Part shown: in pieces, positions 19,970 to 28,969 of the stretch
Position numbering within the stretch: position 1 is the stretch's first letter
Layout: each line of letters opens with the position of its first letter
Origin: an uncultured Draconibacterium sp.
GTDB lineage: Bacteria > Bacteroidota > Bacteroidia > Bacteroidales > Prolixibacteraceae
Reading direction: 5' to 3'
DNA length: 53,416 nt
Assembly: GCF_913063105.1 (NCBI RefSeq)
Contig: NZ_CAJXYQ010000024.1
Coordinates: forward strand, 1 to 53,416
Program-made: the position numbers and the translations under genes
The notes under the pieces: generated by a model
Databases searched by the model: none
The model's input: only the letters and a program-made list of their open reading frames with translations
What the model was told of the DNA's origin: nothing

Positions 19970-21526
19970 ATGAAACGAATACTTTTCGGCCTGCTAACAG
20001 CAACTTTAATCTTCACCTTAGGTTGCAAAACAAAAAAAGAAAACAAACTTCCGCGTGTGGCCATTTGTGGTTTGGCCATTGAGTCGAGTACTTTTTCGCC
20101 TGCACAGTCGGGTATTGAAGCGTTTCAGGCGCGTCGCGGAGACGAGATTTTTACCTATTACCCATTTATGGACGATACGGCAGCTACACGTGCTCGTGCC
20201 CAGTGGTTTCCGGCTTTACGTGGACATGCATTGCCCGGAGGCATTGTTACCCGCGATGCGTACGAAACACTGGTTGGTGAAACGTTGAACCGGTTAAAGG
20301 AAAATTTGCCTTACGACGGATTGTTTTTTGATATTCACGGCGCAATGAGTGTGGTAGGACTCGACGACCCGGAGGGAGATCTGATTCAAAGAGTCAGGGA
20401 AGTAATTGGAAACGATGTACTTATTTCAACATCAATGGATTTACATGGCAATGTAAGCGAGCGGCTGGCACATTACAGCGATATGATTACCTGTTACCGA
20501 ATGGCACCGCACGAAGATGCTGTTGAATCGAAAAAACGTGCCTTAACCAATTTGCTCGATCGTTTGGAGAGCGGTAAAGGCAAACCAAAATTTAAAGCCT
20601 GGGTTCCGGTTCCGATATTGCTGCCCGGTGAAAAAACAAGCACTCGCATAGAGCCCGGGAAAAGCCTTTACGCCAAGGTTGCACCTGCAGCTGAACGCGA
20701 AGGCGTAATTGATGCAGCCATTTGGGTGGGCTACGCATGGGCCGACGAGCCACGAAACCATGCTGTAACAATGGCCTATGGCGACGATAAAGAAGCCGTA
20801 GCGCAGGCAGCAGAAGAACTGGCAGAGTGTTTCTGGAATGTGCGAAACGAATTCGAATTTGTAGCTCCGGTGGCCACGCTTGACGAATGTTTGGATAAAG
20901 CCATTGCATTTAACGACAAACCATTTATAATTAGCGACATGGGCGACAACCCAACAGCAGGTGGCGCCGGCGATGTAAGCTGGACATTAAACGAAATTTT
21001 GAAACGGGAAGCATTTAGAAAGGAGAATGGTCCTTCAGTAATTTATGCTTCAATACCCGGCCCCGACCTGGTAACCAAAGCAATTGAAGCCGGCATTGGT
21101 GCAAAGGTAAGCGGAATGGTGGGAGCTGTGGTTGATAACAGGTATGCACCCCCCGTAAAGCTTAGCGGAAGGGTAGAGGCTATCAAACATGGCGACAGGC
21201 ATGCCGAAACAGAAGTTGTGATTCGTACCGGTAGTATTGATGTTATTGTTACCAAAAAACGTAAACCGTATCATCATGAAACAGATTTTACCGATTTAGG
21301 TTTATACCCGCGCGAAACAGACATTGTGGTGGTTAAAATTGGCTACCTGGTACCCGAGTTATATAACATGCGTGCCGATTGGCTAATGGCCTTAACCCCT
21401 GGTGGGGTTGACCAAAACCTGGAACGTTTGGGGTATAAACGAATTAAACGCCCAATGTTTCCGCTGGATAAGAATATGGCGGACCCCGATTTATCAGCAC
21501 GTTTTATTCCTCTGGCAAATGAGTAA
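19970..21526 (+). CDS. M81 family (MlrC-like) metallopeptidase lipoprotein
   Basis: MlrC-like zinc hydrolase of 518 residues; MlrC itself finishes degradation of linearised microcystin, but most homologues act on unknown substrates. The start is a lipoprotein signal with lipobox cysteine C19 (TLIFTLGC), so it is exported, unlike many family members. Family motifs are visible: GLAIESSTFSP near the start, FDIHGAM, SMDLHGNVS and CYRMAPHEDA, supplying Asp and His metal ligands, then the SDMGDNPTAGGAGD loop of the MlrC C-terminal domain. The next gene, 116 nt on, encodes another lipoprotein hydrolase and probably belongs to the same unit. Confidence 0.88.
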   Translation: MKRILFGLLTATLIFTLGCKTKKENKLPRVAICGLAIESSTFSPAQSGIEAFQARRGDEIFTYYPFMDDTAATRARAQWFPALRGHALPGGIVTRDAYETLVGETLNRLKENLPYDGLFFDIHGAMSVVGLDDPEGDLIQRVREVIGNDVLISTSMDLHGNVSERLAHYSDMITCYRMAPHEDAVESKKRALTNLLDRLESGKGKPKFKAWVPVPILLPGEKTSTRIEPGKSLYAKVAPAAEREGVIDAAIWVGYAWADEPRNHAVTMAYGDDKEAVAQAAEELAECFWNVRNEFEFVAPVATLDECLDKAIAFNDKPFIISDMGDNPTAGGAGDVSWTLNEILKREAFRKENGPSVIYASIPGPDLVTKAIEAGIGAKVSGMVGAVVDNRYAPPVKLSGRVEAIKHGDRHAETEVVIRTGSIDVIVTKKRKPYHHETDFTDLGLYPRETDIVVVKIGYLVPELYNMRADWLMALTPGGVDQNLERLGYKRIKRPMFPLDKNMADPDLSARFIPLANE

Positions 21527-21642
21527 GTGAGAAAAGCAATGCCTTTACGTTTTCAGTTTAAAAATGGGTACTTCGCATTTTAATTATTGTTAAACCATAT
21601 TTTAGTTACTTTTAAAACCAATTTGAATCTAAACCAATAAAA

Positions 21643-23112
21643 ATGAGAAAATTAATTTTTCCCTTAATGCTTTTTGCTACTGTATTAATTAACAGCTGTA
21701 AAAACGATTTGCCGGTGGGAGAGTGGCACAGTATGTTTAACGGCCAAACACTTGAAGGTTGGAAAGCAGCTGAAGAGAATTCTGAAAGTTTTTCGGTTGA
21801 AGATGGTGTTATAAAATGCGCCGGAGAGCGATCTCACTTGTATTATTTACACCATTTCAAAAATTTCGAATTTGAAGCCGAGGTTAAAACTTTACCGCAA
21901 GCTAACTCGGGCATTTACATCCATACGGCCTACACGGCTAAAGGATATCCCACAAAAGGCTATGAAGTACAAATAAATAATTCGCATAGAGGCCCTTCAA
22001 CCAAGCATCCCGAACGCAGAATGACAGGCAGCATAGCAGGCGTTCGAAACATTTATTATCCTTTTGTAAGCGACAACGAGTGGTTTAACATTCGAATTAG
22101 CGTTGTTGAGAATTTCGTGCAGGTTTTTATAAACGATGTAAAAGTAAATGAATATGCCGAGCCTGATAAAGCATGGCGATGGGAGGGGGCAGAAGAGATG
22201 GTGCTTGGAAGTGGCACTATTGCCTTGCAATCGCACGATGCAGGAAGTACAACCTATTATAAAAACTTAAGAATTAAGCCGCTTGCCGATGATAAAAAAG
22301 TGGAAGTAGAAGATAAACGTTGGGATACCATTGTAACCAAACTCATGCGTGCTGGTTTTCCGCTGGTTGATTATCATGTGCATTTAAAAGGAGGATTAAC
22401 CATTGATGAAGTGGTAGCCAATTCGCAACGCCTGGGGATAAATTATGGCGTAGCCCCCAACTGTGGACTCCATTTCCCTGTAACCAATGATGAATCGCTG
22501 TATGCCTATATGGATGACGTAAAAGGGAGCCCCACCTATAAAGGAATGCAGGCAGAAGGCCGGGAATGGATTACTTTGTTTTCGCCGGAAGCAATTGCAA
22601 AATTCGATTATGTATTTACCGACGCCATGACATTTACCGACCGAAAAGGAAGGAGAAACCGAATTTGGATACCCGAAGAAGTGTGGGTAGATAATAAACA
22701 ACAGTTTATGGATGACCTGGTGGAAAAAATAGAAGCTATATTTTCCCAGGAACCAGTTGATATCTATGTAAATCCAACGGTTTTACCTGCTGAGTTAATG
22801 CCGGAATATACCGATTTATGGACCAAAGAACGAATGCAGCGCGTTGTAAAAGTACTTGCTGATAATAATGTAGCCCTTGAAATTAATGCCCGGTACAAAA
22901 CCCCGGGTGCCGAAATGATTAAAATGGCCAAAGCAGCGGGAATAAAGTTTGCTTTTGGTACCAATAATGTAACTAAAAATCTGGGGCAGTTGGAATATTG
23001 TCTAGAAATGATTCAGGAATGCGGATTGCAACCAAATGATATGTTTGAACCGAAAACCGATGACAAGAAGCCAGTAAATGTAAAAGGACTTCCTGATAAA
23101 ATTACAGGGTAA
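21643..23112 (+). CDS. Lipoprotein fusing a DUF1080 (3-keto-disaccharide hydrolase-like) domain to a PHP-like domain
   Basis: Exported 489-residue lipoprotein (lipobox C19, LINSC). Residues about 25-215 form a DUF1080/concanavalin-like fold, starting GEWHSMFNGQTLEGW and including NSGIYIHT and KGYEVQINN, characteristic of carbohydrate-acting DUF1080 proteins. Residues about 235-480 form a second domain resembling PHP/amidohydrolase metal barrels: DYHVHLKGG near the start, then NPTVLP, ALEINARYKTPG and AFGTNN. HxH at the first strand is the usual metal site. Both domains would lie in the envelope. Substrate is unknown; the domain pair suggests sugar or phosphoester processing. Follows the M81 gene. 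Confidence 0.8.
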   Translation: MRKLIFPLMLFATVLINSCKNDLPVGEWHSMFNGQTLEGWKAAEENSESFSVEDGVIKCAGERSHLYYLHHFKNFEFEAEVKTLPQANSGIYIHTAYTAKGYPTKGYEVQINNSHRGPSTKHPERRMTGSIAGVRNIYYPFVSDNEWFNIRISVVENFVQVFINDVKVNEYAEPDKAWRWEGAEEMVLGSGTIALQSHDAGSTTYYKNLRIKPLADDKKVEVEDKRWDTIVTKLMRAGFPLVDYHVHLKGGLTIDEVVANSQRLGINYGVAPNCGLHFPVTNDESLYAYMDDVKGSPTYKGMQAEGREWITLFSPEAIAKFDYVFTDAMTFTDRKGRRNRIWIPEEVWVDNKQQFMDDLVEKIEAIFSQEPVDIYVNPTVLPAELMPEYTDLWTKERMQRVVKVLADNNVALEINARYKTPGAEMIKMAKAAGIKFAFGTNNVTKNLGQLEYCLEMIQECGLQPNDMFEPKTDDKKPVNVKGLPDKITG

Positions 23113-23121
23113 AAAATGAAA

Positions 23122-23156
23122 AAACGGGCAAGGAATTTTAAATCTCTTGCCCGTTT
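23122..23156. terminator. Convergent terminator after the DUF1080-PHP gene
   Basis: Eleven-bp stem (23122-23132 with 23146-23156). The T-rich tract is on the minus-strand side, so it serves the convergent kinase-like gene best. Confidence 0.7.
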
Positions 23157-23178
23157 ATATGGGAAATAAAACTAATCA

Positions 23179-23901
23179 CTAATAAAACTCTATTTTGGGT
23201 TTATAGTCGATTAAAATACCCTTTTGTTCTATTGCAAACTCAACCAGTTCAACCGCCTGCTCGTTCGAAAACGATCCTCGGTTGATGGTAAGATCGAAAA
23301 ATTCTTCACGTAAACTACTCTCTTTTAGTGCTTTTCTAAATGCGGCACGTTCTTTCTCCACTTTTTCAATAAATGTAATGGCCTCGTTTCTGTTCAACTT
23401 ATTATTTGTCATAATAGTATTAATCCGGTAGCCGAGAGGAGCCGTTAAGCGTAGGTGTAAGGCATTTTTAATGTCGCTGGCAATAATATGGCTTGCTCGC
23501 CCTACTATTATACAATAACCATCAACAGCCAATGTGCGAACAACCTCTTTAACTGATTTTATGATTCGATCTTCGCTTTTGTAGCGTTTGTCTTTAAAAG
23601 CATTCAGTATCTCCTCAAATATATACCTGTCGGTTTTCTTAAAAGTTCTTCGTACTTTCTCCGGATCAAGATCCAGTTCTTTGGCACTCTCATAAAAAAT
23701 TTCTTTGCTAAGTACATTCCACGAGCATCTGCTTAACTTTTTATTCAGGCGTTCTGCAATCATTCTTGCCAATACCAGGCCATTGCAGCCCACTTCACGC
23801 GAAATGGTAATTACCGGACCTGCCTGACCAGTATGAGACGATTGCAGCGAATTCTCTTCTTTCATCCGGCTGTTTAAATAGTTCATTAATGAATTTCCCA
23901 T
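23179..23901 (-). CDS. Cytidylate kinase-like family protein
   Basis: P-loop-fold protein of 240 residues from the cytidylate_kin2 group. The nucleotide loop region reads ITISREVGCNGLVLARMIAERL: the glycine frame is kept but the lysine of GxxGxGK is absent, as in many members of this group. VDGYCIIVGRASHII and HLRLTAP match internal family strands. Actual CMP kinase activity is doubtful, and the physiological substrate is unknown. Monocistronic, with a TAnnTTTG box on the minus strand at 23991-23998. Confidence 0.8.
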   Translation of the reverse strand: MGNSLMNYLNSRMKEENSLQSSHTGQAGPVITISREVGCNGLVLARMIAERLNKKLSRCSWNVLSKEIFYESAKELDLDPEKVRRTFKKTDRYIFEEILNAFKDKRYKSEDRIIKSVKEVVRTLAVDGYCIIVGRASHIIASDIKNALHLRLTAPLGYRINTIMTNNKLNRNEAITFIEKVEKERAAFRKALKESSLREEFFDLTINRGSFSNEQAVELVEFAIEQKGILIDYKPKIEFY

Positions 23902-23990
23902 TATAGTAGTTTATTATGGGTTACGCTGATTATGGTAAACAGGTTATGCTGAATATGAATAATTTATAGACGATAAAGCCTACCAACCTT

Positions 23991-23998
23991 CAAAAATA
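23991..23998 (-). promoter_or_regulatory. Candidate -7 box for the cytidylate-kinase-like gene
   Basis: TATTTTTG on the minus strand, leader about 84 nt. Confidence 0.4.
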
Positions 23999-24159
23999 AT
24001 TTCTATTTACACATACTAATCTTTTTAATGTGTTGTTTTTGTGGTGATTACGCATCGTAGTATTGGAATAATGACAAGTGTCAGTTAGAATATGTTCTTG
24101 AAAAACTATTTTTAACTACTATTAAATTTTTAATCATTCTAAATAAATTACAGAAATAC

Positions 24160-24167
24160 TATCTTCG
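24160..24167 (+). promoter_or_regulatory. Possible variant -7 box (TAnnTTCG) before pepP
   Basis: TATCTTCG differs from TAnnTTTG at one base. It is placed about 25 nt before the chosen start. A similar TTCG form appears before the DUF349 gene. Confidence 0.3.
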
Positions 24168-24191
24168 TAAGAATTAAAAAAAATGCATTAT

Positions 24192-25583
24192 ATGTTTGAT
24201 AAGAACACTTTCGTTAACCGTAGAAAACAGCTTAAAAACAAGAGTTTAAAAGGGATTGCTCTATTGTTGGGTAACACCGAATCTCCAATGAATTATAAGG
24301 ATAATACCTATCATTACCGCCAGGACAGTTCTTTCCTGTACTTTTTTGGTCTTGATTTTCCAGGCTTGGCTGGAGTTATTGATTTTGATAGTGGGGAAGA
24401 CTATATTTTTGGCAATGATGTGGATATAGAAGACATTATTTGGATGGGGCCACAGGTTTCGTTGAAAGAAAACGGAGCCAAGGTAGGCATCAGCAACACC
24501 GCGCCCTTTGCCAAGCTTTTTGATCTTGTTAAGCAAGTGCAAGACGAAGGCAGAACAATTCATTTTCTACCTCCTTATCGTGGCGAAAATAAAATATTGC
24601 TAGAAAAACTCACCGGCATATCTTCGCTGGTTATACAAAGTAAGGCCTCGCTCGAGCTTATAAAAGCCGTTATTTCTATTCGGGAAATAAAAGAAGACCA
24701 GGAAGTAAAAGAAATAGAAAAAGCTTGTGCAACAGGCTATGCCATGCATGTTGCCGCAATGAGGATGGCACAGCCGGGTACCTGGGAACAAAAAATTGCG
24801 GGTACCATTGAAGGTATTTCATTGGCTGGTGGGGGAATGACCTCTTTCCCGATAATCCTATCACAAAATGGAGAAACTTTACACAACCACGATCATTCGC
24901 AACTGCTCCAAGAGGGAAAACTGATGTTGTGCGATGCCGGTGCCGAATCGTTGCTTCATTATGCTTCTGATTTTACGCGTACGACTCCGGTTGGTGGAAA
25001 ATTCACAACAAAACAACGCGAAATATACGAGATTGTACTTGCGGCCAACAACAAAGCAACAGAACTTACCAAACCTGGTGTAACATATTTATCGATTCAT
25101 TTGGCCGCAGCAGAGGTGATTGCTACAGGTTTAAAGGACCTTGGACTGATGAAAGGAGACGTTAAGGAGGCAGTAGCAGCCGGGGCACACGCCATGTTTT
25201 TCCCACATGGTTTGGGACACATGATGGGATTGGATGTACACGACATGGAAGACCTTGGGCAAATTTACGTGGGGTACGATGATGAAATTCAACCAGTTGA
25301 TCAGTTCGGAACTGCCTACCTTCGCTTAGGAAAAAGGCTTAAACCAGGTTTTGTTGTAACCAATGAACCGGGTTGTTATTTTATTCCGGCTTTAATTGAT
25401 AAATGGAAAGCAGAGGGAATAAACAGAGATTTTATAAACTTTGAAAAAGTTAATGAATACCGGGACTTTGGCGGTATCCGCTTGGAAGATGATATTTTGG
25501 TAACAGAAACAGGTGCCGAGATTATTGGTGAACGGGTGCCGATTAGCCCGGATGAAGTTGAAAAAATAGTACAGAAAGGATAA
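24192..25583 (+). CDS. pepP: Xaa-Pro aminopeptidase (M24B)
   Basis: Cytoplasmic dinuclear metal aminopeptidase that removes N-terminal residues preceding proline. The N-terminal AMP_N domain (about 1-150, with YRQDSSFLYFFGL) is followed by the pita-bread domain. The five metal ligands are in family order: CDAGAES, DFTRT, FPHGLGHMMGLDVHD, NEPGCYF and GIRLEDD. The frame opens at ATG 24183, but ATG 24192 (MFDKNTFVNRRKQL) matches the family start. Ends at a terminator shared with the next, convergent gene. Confidence 0.93.
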   Translation: MFDKNTFVNRRKQLKNKSLKGIALLLGNTESPMNYKDNTYHYRQDSSFLYFFGLDFPGLAGVIDFDSGEDYIFGNDVDIEDIIWMGPQVSLKENGAKVGISNTAPFAKLFDLVKQVQDEGRTIHFLPPYRGENKILLEKLTGISSLVIQSKASLELIKAVISIREIKEDQEVKEIEKACATGYAMHVAAMRMAQPGTWEQKIAGTIEGISLAGGGMTSFPIILSQNGETLHNHDHSQLLQEGKLMLCDAGAESLLHYASDFTRTTPVGGKFTTKQREIYEIVLAANNKATELTKPGVTYLSIHLAAAEVIATGLKDLGLMKGDVKEAVAAGAHAMFFPHGLGHMMGLDVHDMEDLGQIYVGYDDEIQPVDQFGTAYLRLGKRLKPGFVVTNEPGCYFIPALIDKWKAEGINRDFINFEKVNEYRDFGGIRLEDDILVTETGAEIIGERVPISPDEVEKIVQKG

Positions 25584-25588
25584 TCAGC

Positions 25589-25625
25589 AAGCGGCAACGA
25601 TTATTTAATTGTTGCCGCTTTTTTT
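25589..25625 (+). terminator. Terminator of pepP, overlapping the next gene's 3' end
   Basis: Ten-bp stem (25589-25598 with 25611-25620) then a T run. The convergent ArsC-like ORF stops inside it at 25601. Confidence 0.85.
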
Positions 25626-25990
25626 AGTATTCGTCGATAAAAATAATCCATTTCCGATAACAGTTCATCCCGAACTTCGCGGCACCTGGTTTTAATCTCT
25701 TCCTGAGATTTTGCGCCTTTATACGGACTCCGAAATCCCAGGTGCATTTTTCGTTTATACTTCACTTTCGGAATTTTTAATTCCTCATTAGTGCCTTCTC
25801 CAACCGTTATCAGGTAATCAAAATTCATGTTGGCATATTCGGTAAAACTATGCGGAATACTCTGTTCGAGATTAATTCCAACCTCAGCCATTATTTCAAT
25901 GGCCACCTGGCTTACATGATCAACAGGTTCTAATCCGGCTGAAAAAATTTGTAATTCATTATTGTAGCTTCTTAGTATTGCTTCTGCCAT
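25601..25990 (-). CDS. Degenerate ArsC / low-molecular-weight phosphatase-like protein
   Basis: The fold is that of thioredoxin-coupled arsenate reductase or LMW protein-tyrosine phosphatase, but the sequence lacks the chemistry. From the only ATG, the P-loop is missing; reading the frame upstream (25991-26065) restores ILFLSNRNSCRSQMAEA, where the nucleophilic Cys of CxGNxCRS is Ser. The ArsC cysteines expected near VTxCxDAxxxCP are Gly and Leu (ITVGEGTNEEL), and the general-acid FxDP reads FRSP. The upstream in-frame stretch has no ATG, GTG or TTG; an ATG at 26040 is one base out of frame. Either a pseudoenzyme with a non-standard start or a gene damaged near its start. Confidence 0.7.
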   Translation of the reverse strand: MAEAILRSYNNELQIFSAGLEPVDHVSQVAIEIMAEVGINLEQSIPHSFTEYANMNFDYLITVGEGTNEELKIPKVKYKRKMHLGFRSPYKGAKSQEEIKTRCREVRDELLSEMDYFYRRILKKAATIK

Positions 25991-26389
25991 CTGGCTTCGG
26001 CAGGAATTTCGGTTGCTTAAGAATAAAATAGTTATCCCATCAAGAATTATTTTGTAGTCGTTTGTTTATTAAGAAGATGTAATGTACTACAATCAAGTCA
26101 CAATTAAAATGCCTTATGTCTTGATATCTAGATTTTTACAATGTTTTGAAACATACTTAAACAACATATTTGAGTTCTCTGGCAATAAATTAGTTAAGCA
26201 CTTGTAAATGAGTAAAAACAAGCTGCAGTTTATGGTTAAATTACTACATAAAATAGTGATAGCCAATCAGAAAGAAAATCTGACATCATTATTTTGTCTT
26301 AATAATTGAGTATTAATATGGTTTTCCCTATTTTCGTAGGTGAATGATATTATACAAATCGTTAAAAAACGATGTAAAAAATACTGTAA
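25991..26389. other. Gene-free stretch upstream of the DUF349 gene
   Basis: The left 75 bases are the in-frame 5' extension of the ArsC-like gene (up to the stop at 26066-26068). The rest is AT-rich, with a short dyad (ATGTTT-TG-AAACAT) near 26139 and the variant -7 box at 26329-26336. No RNA gene is recognised. Confidence 0.5.
26329..26336 (+). promoter_or_regulatory. Possible variant -7 box before the DUF349 gene
   Basis: TATTTTCG, one base off TAnnTTTG, about 53 nt before the ATG. Confidence 0.3.
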
Positions 26390-28540
26390 ATGGAACCTAA
26401 AGATCTAAAAAACTCAGAAGAGTTAAAGCGTACGGAAAATTCTGAACTTGAAAATTCTGATGTTCAACCGAGCTCAGAAGCGACTGAAAATGTGGAAAGT
26501 GAAAGCACCACAAACAACGAAGGTACTGAAGAGCAAAAAGAAGTAAGTTCGGTAGAAGAACTTACGGCTGCTGCTGCAGAAAAACAAGAGGTAACACAAG
26601 TAACACAGGAATCTCCCGTTAGTGAAGAAAAAGTGGAAAAAGAAGCTCCTGTTCAGGAAAAAAGTCAGGTTGTAAGTCAAGAGAAGGTGGAAGAGGAATC
26701 GGATGCCAGGGAATCAACTGAGACTACTACCGAAAAAGTTGAAGAACAGCAAGAACCGACTTCTGAAGAAGAGAAAAAAGAAGACAGCAAGGAGGAAAAA
26801 AAGGTCGAACGCGAACAGGTTGATTACTCAAATTTCTCTCAAATAGAATTGGTAAATGCGCTGCGCGACCTTCTGGAAGGAGATAGCGAATTTGACATTA
26901 GAGAAGATGTTGAAGCCATTAAAGCAGTATTTTATAAGAACCTAAATGAAAACCTGGAAGAGGCTCGTAAAAAGTTTGTAGAAGCGGGTGGGGCTGAAGA
27001 AGATTTTAAAGCCGAGGAAGACCCTTACGAACCTGATATTAAAGATTTACTAAAAAAATACCGCTACATTCGTATTGAGCATAATAAAAAGTTAGAGGTA
27101 GAGAAAGAAGAAAATCTTGAAAAGAAATATGAAGTTATTGAAAAGATAAAAGGCCTGATCAATAACGAAGAGTCGATAAACAAAACTTTTAATGAATTCC
27201 GTGATCTTCAGCGTGAATGGCGTGAAATTGGCCTCGTTCCGCAATCAAAAATGAAAGACTTATGGGATACCTATCATTTTCATGTTGAGAACTTTTACGA
27301 CTATATTAAAATTAACCGTGAATTACGCGACCTTGATTTAAAGAAAAACCTGGAAGCCAAAATAAAACTTTGTGAACGGGCAGAGGAGCTTCTTTTAGAA
27401 GAATCGTCGATATTAAAAGCTTTTAACACCCTGCAAAAATACCATGAGCAGTGGCGTGAAATAGGCCCTGTGCCCAGAGAGCAAAAAGATGATATATGGG
27501 AGCGTTTTAAAACTGCAACTACCAAAATAAATAAAAAACACCAGGAGTTTTTTGAAAACCGTAAAGTAGAACAAAAGAAAAATCTGGAAGCGAAAACAGC
27601 TTTATGCGAAAAAGTAGAAGAGATTGTTCAACAAGAAATCGGCAACCATAAAGAATGGGATGAAAAGTCGAAAGAACTAATTGAACTTCAAAAAGTTTGG
27701 CGCACAATTGGTTTTGCTCCCCGTAAGGATAATAACAAAATTTACGAACGTTTCCGTACAGCATGTGATTCGTTTTTTAATGCAAAACGTGCTTTTTACG
27801 CTAAAAACAAAGAAAACCAGCAAAACAACCTGCAACTAAAAACAGATTTATGTGTACAGGCAGAATCGTTAAAAGACAGTACTGACTGGAAAAAAACCAC
27901 TCAAGACTTTATTAATATACAGAAAAAATGGAAGGAAATTGGACCGGTTCCTCGTAAACATTCTGACGTATTATGGAAACGTTTTAGAGCAGCATGTGAT
28001 TATTTCTTTGACAAAAAGTCGGATCATTTTTCGGATGCCGATAAAGAACAAATTGATAATCTGAAACTTAAAGAAGACCTTATCGAGGAAGTAAAGAACT
28101 TTAAACCTGTTGAGGAAACCGATAAGAACCTTGATTCATTAAAAGCCTTTCAGCGCAGATGGAGTGAAATAGGACATGTGCCATTTAAAAAGAAAGATGA
28201 TATAAAGGTAGCTTTCAGAGATGCAATTAATAAATTATTTGATGATTTAAAGATTGATGATGAAAAACGTAATCTACTTAAATTCAGGAATAAGATGTCT
28301 TCTTTCTCTGAATCTTCGCGCGGACAGAACAAAATGAGAATGGAACGTGACAAGTATATGAATAAAATGAAACAACTTGAAAACGACCTAATCTTGCTGG
28401 ATAATAATATTGGATTCTTTGCAAAATCGAAAAACGCAGAATCATTGATTGAAGATGTGAAAAAGAAAATTGAAATAACGAAGCAAAAAATTGAACATCT
28501 AAAAGAAAAGATTCGTGTAATTGATGAAGTGGATGAATAA
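26390..28540 (+). CDS. DUF349 repeat protein with acidic N-terminus
   Basis: Cytoplasmic protein of 716 residues. The first 140 residues are low-complexity and very rich in Glu, Ser, Thr and Val, predicted disordered. The rest is mostly helical and holds five DUF349 repeats, each with a W(R/K)EIG.VP-like turn followed by a helix ending near a F/Y aromatic (QREWREIGLVP, HEQWREIGPVP, KVWRTIGFAP, KKWKEIGPVP, RRWSEIGHVP). The C-terminus is a coiled coil. DUF349 proteins are common in Bacteroidota and of unknown function; a scaffold or RNA/ribosome-linked role has been suggested for relatives. Single gene with its own terminator. Confidence 0.85.
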   Translation: MEPKDLKNSEELKRTENSELENSDVQPSSEATENVESESTTNNEGTEEQKEVSSVEELTAAAAEKQEVTQVTQESPVSEEKVEKEAPVQEKSQVVSQEKVEEESDARESTETTTEKVEEQQEPTSEEEKKEDSKEEKKVEREQVDYSNFSQIELVNALRDLLEGDSEFDIREDVEAIKAVFYKNLNENLEEARKKFVEAGGAEEDFKAEEDPYEPDIKDLLKKYRYIRIEHNKKLEVEKEENLEKKYEVIEKIKGLINNEESINKTFNEFRDLQREWREIGLVPQSKMKDLWDTYHFHVENFYDYIKINRELRDLDLKKNLEAKIKLCERAEELLLEESSILKAFNTLQKYHEQWREIGPVPREQKDDIWERFKTATTKINKKHQEFFENRKVEQKKNLEAKTALCEKVEEIVQQEIGNHKEWDEKSKELIELQKVWRTIGFAPRKDNNKIYERFRTACDSFFNAKRAFYAKNKENQQNNLQLKTDLCVQAESLKDSTDWKKTTQDFINIQKKWKEIGPVPRKHSDVLWKRFRAACDYFFDKKSDHFSDADKEQIDNLKLKEDLIEEVKNFKPVEETDKNLDSLKAFQRRWSEIGHVPFKKKDDIKVAFRDAINKLFDDLKIDDEKRNLLKFRNKMSSFSESSRGQNKMRMERDKYMNKMKQLENDLILLDNNIGFFAKSKNAESLIEDVKKKIEITKQKIEHLKEKIRVIDEVDE

Positions 28541-28563
28541 TTATTATAATAGAAGTAATTATA

Positions 28564-28588
28564 AAGCCGGCAATTTGTCGGCTTTTTT
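28564..28588 (+). terminator. Terminator of the DUF349 gene
   Basis: AAGCCG-type stem (28564 to 28584, one G-U pair) followed by a T run. Confidence 0.7.
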
Positions 28589-28935
28589 AATGGCATTTAT
28601 TATATAAATTAAACTTCCTGAGAATCGCATATTTTTTTACTTTCTGTAAGGTATTTCAGGAAGCACATTCTAAAGCATCGGCAGGTGTTGTGCTATTCAC
28701 CTGAGCAGCAGTAAGCGAAGAATGAGCGCAGACATAATATTGAATTATAGGAAAAACCATTCAAAGGAACACTGTATAAACTTTTACATAAAATCTTTGC
28801 GGTTATCGGACTTACAGCCGCGACAACTGATTTTATGCAAACTAGCAAAGCTAGCCGTATTAACCCTAGAATTCCAAAATATCAAACATATGCAATTTGT
28901 CCTATAATTGATATTATGTTTATTTGAGTTCGTGT

Positions 28936-28961
28936 AAAAAAAGGAGAGCGAGCCCTCCTTT
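28936..28961 (-). terminator. Terminator of the TPR gene
   Basis: On the minus strand AAAGGAG (28961-28955) pairs with CTCCTTT (28946-28940) and is followed by more T. Confidence 0.8.
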
Positions 28962-28969
28962 AGTATTAA

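Larger units (their letters stand above)
28541..28969. other. Gene-free stretch between the DUF349 and TPR genes
   Basis: Contains the DUF349 terminator (28564-28588) and the TPR terminator (28936-28961). A short open frame (28722-28907) has no family resemblance or start signal and is probably chance. A small perfect hairpin, CAGGTG with CACCTG, lies near 28682-28703. No tRNA-like or known RNA pattern was found. Confidence 0.5.

Noticed and set aside
23179..23901. Loss of P-loop lysine as a sign of pseudogene
   Set aside because: Members of this kinase-like group commonly lack that lysine, and the frame is intact.
28722..28907. 61-residue open frame between the DUF349 and TPR genes
   Set aside because: No start signal, no recognisable motif, and composition typical of chance frames in AT-rich DNA.
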